Source of the DNA: Ascidiaceihabitans sp034111945
Lineage (GTDB): Bacteria; Pseudomonadota; Alphaproteobacteria; Rhodobacterales; Rhodobacteraceae
NCBI GenBank assembly: GCA_047626725.1
Contig: JBLHSG010000004.1
Span: 1-64,000, forward strand
Length of the DNA stretch: 64,000 nt
Direction: 5' to 3'
The notes under the pieces are model-generated. The model was given only the letters and a program-made list of their open reading frames with translations. It was not told where the DNA came from and did no database searches. Below, piece by piece: positions 62,434 through 64,000 of this stretch (its first letter is position 1; the number at the start of each line of letters is the position of its first letter). The translations under genes were made by a program, and so were the position numbers.

Positions 62434-62682
62434 CCTGATCATTCAAATGGCACGCAAATTCATGCCAACAAGCACCACTTTTGGTTGACATTGACCTGTC
62501 ATTTCGGGCTCAATGGACCCATGGCAAAACTGTTGTCACTGTTTGAATATGACTTGGCCCTGATCACGGGGCCCGTTCCTAAACAACCTACAGAAATGCC
62601 TTTCCTGCGAAACTAGACCCACCCGAATGGTGCCCTTTGGGGTGTCATACGGATTATGTTTTGCCCAATATATGGAGAAATA
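62434..62682 (+). other. lptB-hpf intergenic region with a small open frame
   Basis: In many Proteobacteria rpoN lies here; it is absent and no remnant is seen. A TTGACA near 62488 could be part of an hpf promoter. An ATG at 62521 opens a 31-codon frame ending at 62616 (MAKLLSLFEY start). Its ribosome site is weak, so I do not call it a gene. A good ribosome site, TGGAGAAAT, precedes the hpf ATG. Confidence 0.45.
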
Positions 62683-63249
62683 ATGCGGTATCAAATCAGC
62701 GGTAAACAAATTGACATTGGCACGGCTTTGCAAACGCATGTGAAGACCCAATTAGACGGAATCGTCCAGAAATATGCCGGGCGGCCAACTGATGCGAATG
62801 TGGTTTTTTCTAAATCAGCACACGAGTACAACTGCGAAGTGACGGTACACTTGTCTACTGGGTTAACGGCCTCTGCTAAAGCTAAAGAAACCGAAATTTA
62901 CGCCGCGTTTGATTCCTGTAGCGCCAAGATGGAAAAGCAACTGCGTCGCTACAAGCGCCGATTGAAGGACCATCACAAAGATCGATCGCAACCAGTTGAA
63001 CTTTTTGGCGCTTCCTCTTATATCCTCGCTGGAGAAACAGCCAGTTCTGACGAGGTCGAACCGGAAACACTGCAACCGATTATCGTGGCAGAGATGGAAA
63101 CGAATATCCCATCCTTGTCTGTGGGCGAAGCGGTGATGCAGATGGAATTGGCGGGCGCACCGGTCTTGGTGTTCCGCAACGAAGGTAAAGATGGGGTAAA
63201 CGTCGTGTACCGCCGCGAAGACGGCAACATCGGCTGGATTGACCCTTAA
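62683..63249 (+). CDS. hpf: Ribosome hibernation promoting factor (long form)
   Basis: This protein has 188 residues from the ATG at 62683 after TGGAGAAAT. The N-terminal domain (about 1-100, MRYQISGKQIDIGTALQTHV) is the RaiA/HPF fold that sits in the decoding site of inactive ribosomes. The C-terminal domain (about 130-188, GEAVMQMELAGAPVLVFRNE) lets ribosomes pair as 100S dimers, which defines the long form. It is followed by ptsN after 41 bases. Confidence 0.93.
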   Translation: MRYQISGKQIDIGTALQTHVKTQLDGIVQKYAGRPTDANVVFSKSAHEYNCEVTVHLSTGLTASAKAKETEIYAAFDSCSAKMEKQLRRYKRRLKDHHKDRSQPVELFGASSYILAGETASSDEVEPETLQPIIVAEMETNIPSLSVGEAVMQMELAGAPVLVFRNEGKDGVNVVYRREDGNIGWIDP

Positions 63250-63290
63250 ATCCCCGGCGCAGAACGCGCCCGAAACGAAGTGCGAGCAGA

Positions 63291-63755
63291 ATGAATTTTG
63301 CCAAACTGATACATCCGGATGCGGTTAAGGTTGTGACCTCTGCATCCAGCAAAAAGCGTTTGTTGCATAGCATCAGCGAATTGGCGCACAGCGCCTATGG
63401 ACTGGATATGGCTATGGTTAGCGACGCGCTGATTGCGCGCGAAGCGTTGGGGCCAACAGGTGTTGGCCACGGCGTCGCGCTACCGCATGCGCGTGTTGAA
63501 GGTCTGGAAAGCGTCGTCGGTGCTTTTGTGTTGTTAGACAAGCCAATTGATTTTTCATCTGTTGACCGTCAGCCAGTGGACATCGCGTTTGCGTTGTTTG
63601 CACCCGAACAAGCTGGCGTAGAACACCTCAAGGCGTTGGCGCTGGTGTCTCGTACCCTGCGTGAGCCATCTATTTGCGCAAAATTGCGTGCGAATCCAGA
63701 TCCGACAAAATTGTTCGCAATTTTATCTGAAACTCAGTCTGCTCAAGCGGCCTAA
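63291..63755 (+). CDS. ptsN: Nitrogen-regulatory phosphotransferase PtsN (EIIA-Ntr)
   Basis: This 154-residue PTS EIIA type-2 domain protein has the phosphorylated His66 in the GHGVALPHARVEG motif. It takes part in the nitrogen PTS phosphorelay that regulates potassium, nitrogen and central metabolism; it does not transport sugar. Its position next to hpf is the conserved order. Its stop overlaps the convergent sulfotransferase-like gene by four bases. Confidence 0.93.
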   Translation: MNFAKLIHPDAVKVVTSASSKKRLLHSISELAHSAYGLDMAMVSDALIAREALGPTGVGHGVALPHARVEGLESVVGAFVLLDKPIDFSSVDRQPVDIAFALFAPEQAGVEHLKALALVSRTLREPSICAKLRANPDPTKLFAILSETQSAQAA

Positions 63756-64000
63756 CGCCAGATTTCGAAACCAAACATCATGTAGTCACGCTGGTACACA
63801 TCCTGTGCCAGCGTTTCTATTTCCGCATCGTAAATATCGGACAGCTCAAACGGCAATTCTTCACCTGTTGACCCTAACGCGACATCACCTTCATGCTTTG
63901 TCGTGGCTAAAAGTTGCGCAAATTCAGTTTCAAAATCGTCCTCTCGGATAACACGATCAGGTAGCGCGAACTCGCCAAAACCTTGCAAGGCTTGCGTTTG
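63752..64000 (-). CDS. Probable sulfotransferase, C-terminal part (window edge)
   Basis: The last 82 codons of a gene whose start lies beyond the right edge; the frame is open through base 64000. The ending IYDAEIETLAQDVYQRDYMM followed by FGFEIWR is like the C-terminus of sulfotransferase-2/3-type proteins in Rhodobacteraceae. The diagnostic PAPS-binding motifs would be in the missing part. The assignment is therefore tentative. Confidence 0.55.
   Translation of the reverse strand, partial: QTQALQGFGEFALPDRVIREDDFETEFAQLLATTKHEGDVALGSTGEELPFELSDIYDAEIETLAQDVYQRDYMMFGFEIWR

Noticed and set aside
62521..62616. 31-codon open frame between lptB and hpf
   Set aside because: It is short, has a weak ribosome site and resembles no known peptide. 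It is mentioned only in the region note.

Overview
The window looks like chromosome of a marine alphaproteobacterium of the Roseobacter group (Rhodobacteraceae). The evidence is gene content and order: arabinose-5-phosphate isomerase-lptC-lptA-lptB-hpf-ptsN at the right end, several TRAP transporters with sugar-acid catabolic genes, a complete aerobic phenylacetyl-CoA epoxidase operon, moderate GC, and many four-base ATGA/GTGA gene overlaps. No rRNA, tRNA or CRISPR array was seen.

Left edge (1-1760): lower in GC and disorganised. It holds a 5' fragment of an RNase HI gene cut off where it meets a small AlpA-like DNA-binding gene on the other strand, and two overlapping unknown reading frames. 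This looks like the worn end of an integrated element.

Cell-surface block (1763-17156): mainly secreted proteins of uncertain function. They are a 1770-residue Cys-rich repeat protein, a 723-residue beta-propeller-like protein, a 429-residue protein with a peptidoglycan-binding-like domain, an SH3-like protein interrupted by an in-frame stop, and a membrane-anchored protein. Beside them lie a RoxA-like di-haem cytochrome c, a LuxR-type regulator and a subtilisin-like protease. Three of these proteins share an unnamed module that ends in a CC motif. Two share a six-cysteine module with the core CDxRSTVQR. Two of the transcription units carry the same palindrome 50-60 bases before their start codons. 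I consider this block the best candidate for an undescribed system, possibly an envelope or extracellular-matrix assembly.

Catabolic island (17162-51291): (a) class III aminotransferase, BKACE enzyme, RpiR regulator, TAXI-type TRAP transporter and UspA; (b) a hexuronate pathway (uxuA, uxaC, uxuB, kdgK) next to a nine-gene operon with a three-part TRAP transporter, a galactarolactone cycloisomerase-like enolase-superfamily enzyme, an altronate/galactarate-type dehydratase, two oxidoreductases and a drug/metabolite exporter, divergent from a GntR/FCD regulator; (c) a D-erythronate dehydrogenase-like pair with an unknown protein; (d) a non-phosphorylative sugar-acid set (SDR, IlvD/Edd dehydratase, FAH hydrolase, 2-hydroxyacid dehydrogenase, enolase-superfamily dehydratase); (e) L-idonate/gluconate 5-dehydrogenases.

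Phenylacetate operon (51390-58944): paaJ-paaABCDE-paaZ-paaX, tightly packed.

Housekeeping end (59002-64000): a short RNase D-like exonuclease, kdsD, lptC, lptA, lptB, hpf, ptsN and the 3' end of a probable sulfotransferase gene. rpoN, which commonly sits between lptB and hpf in Proteobacteria, is absent here.
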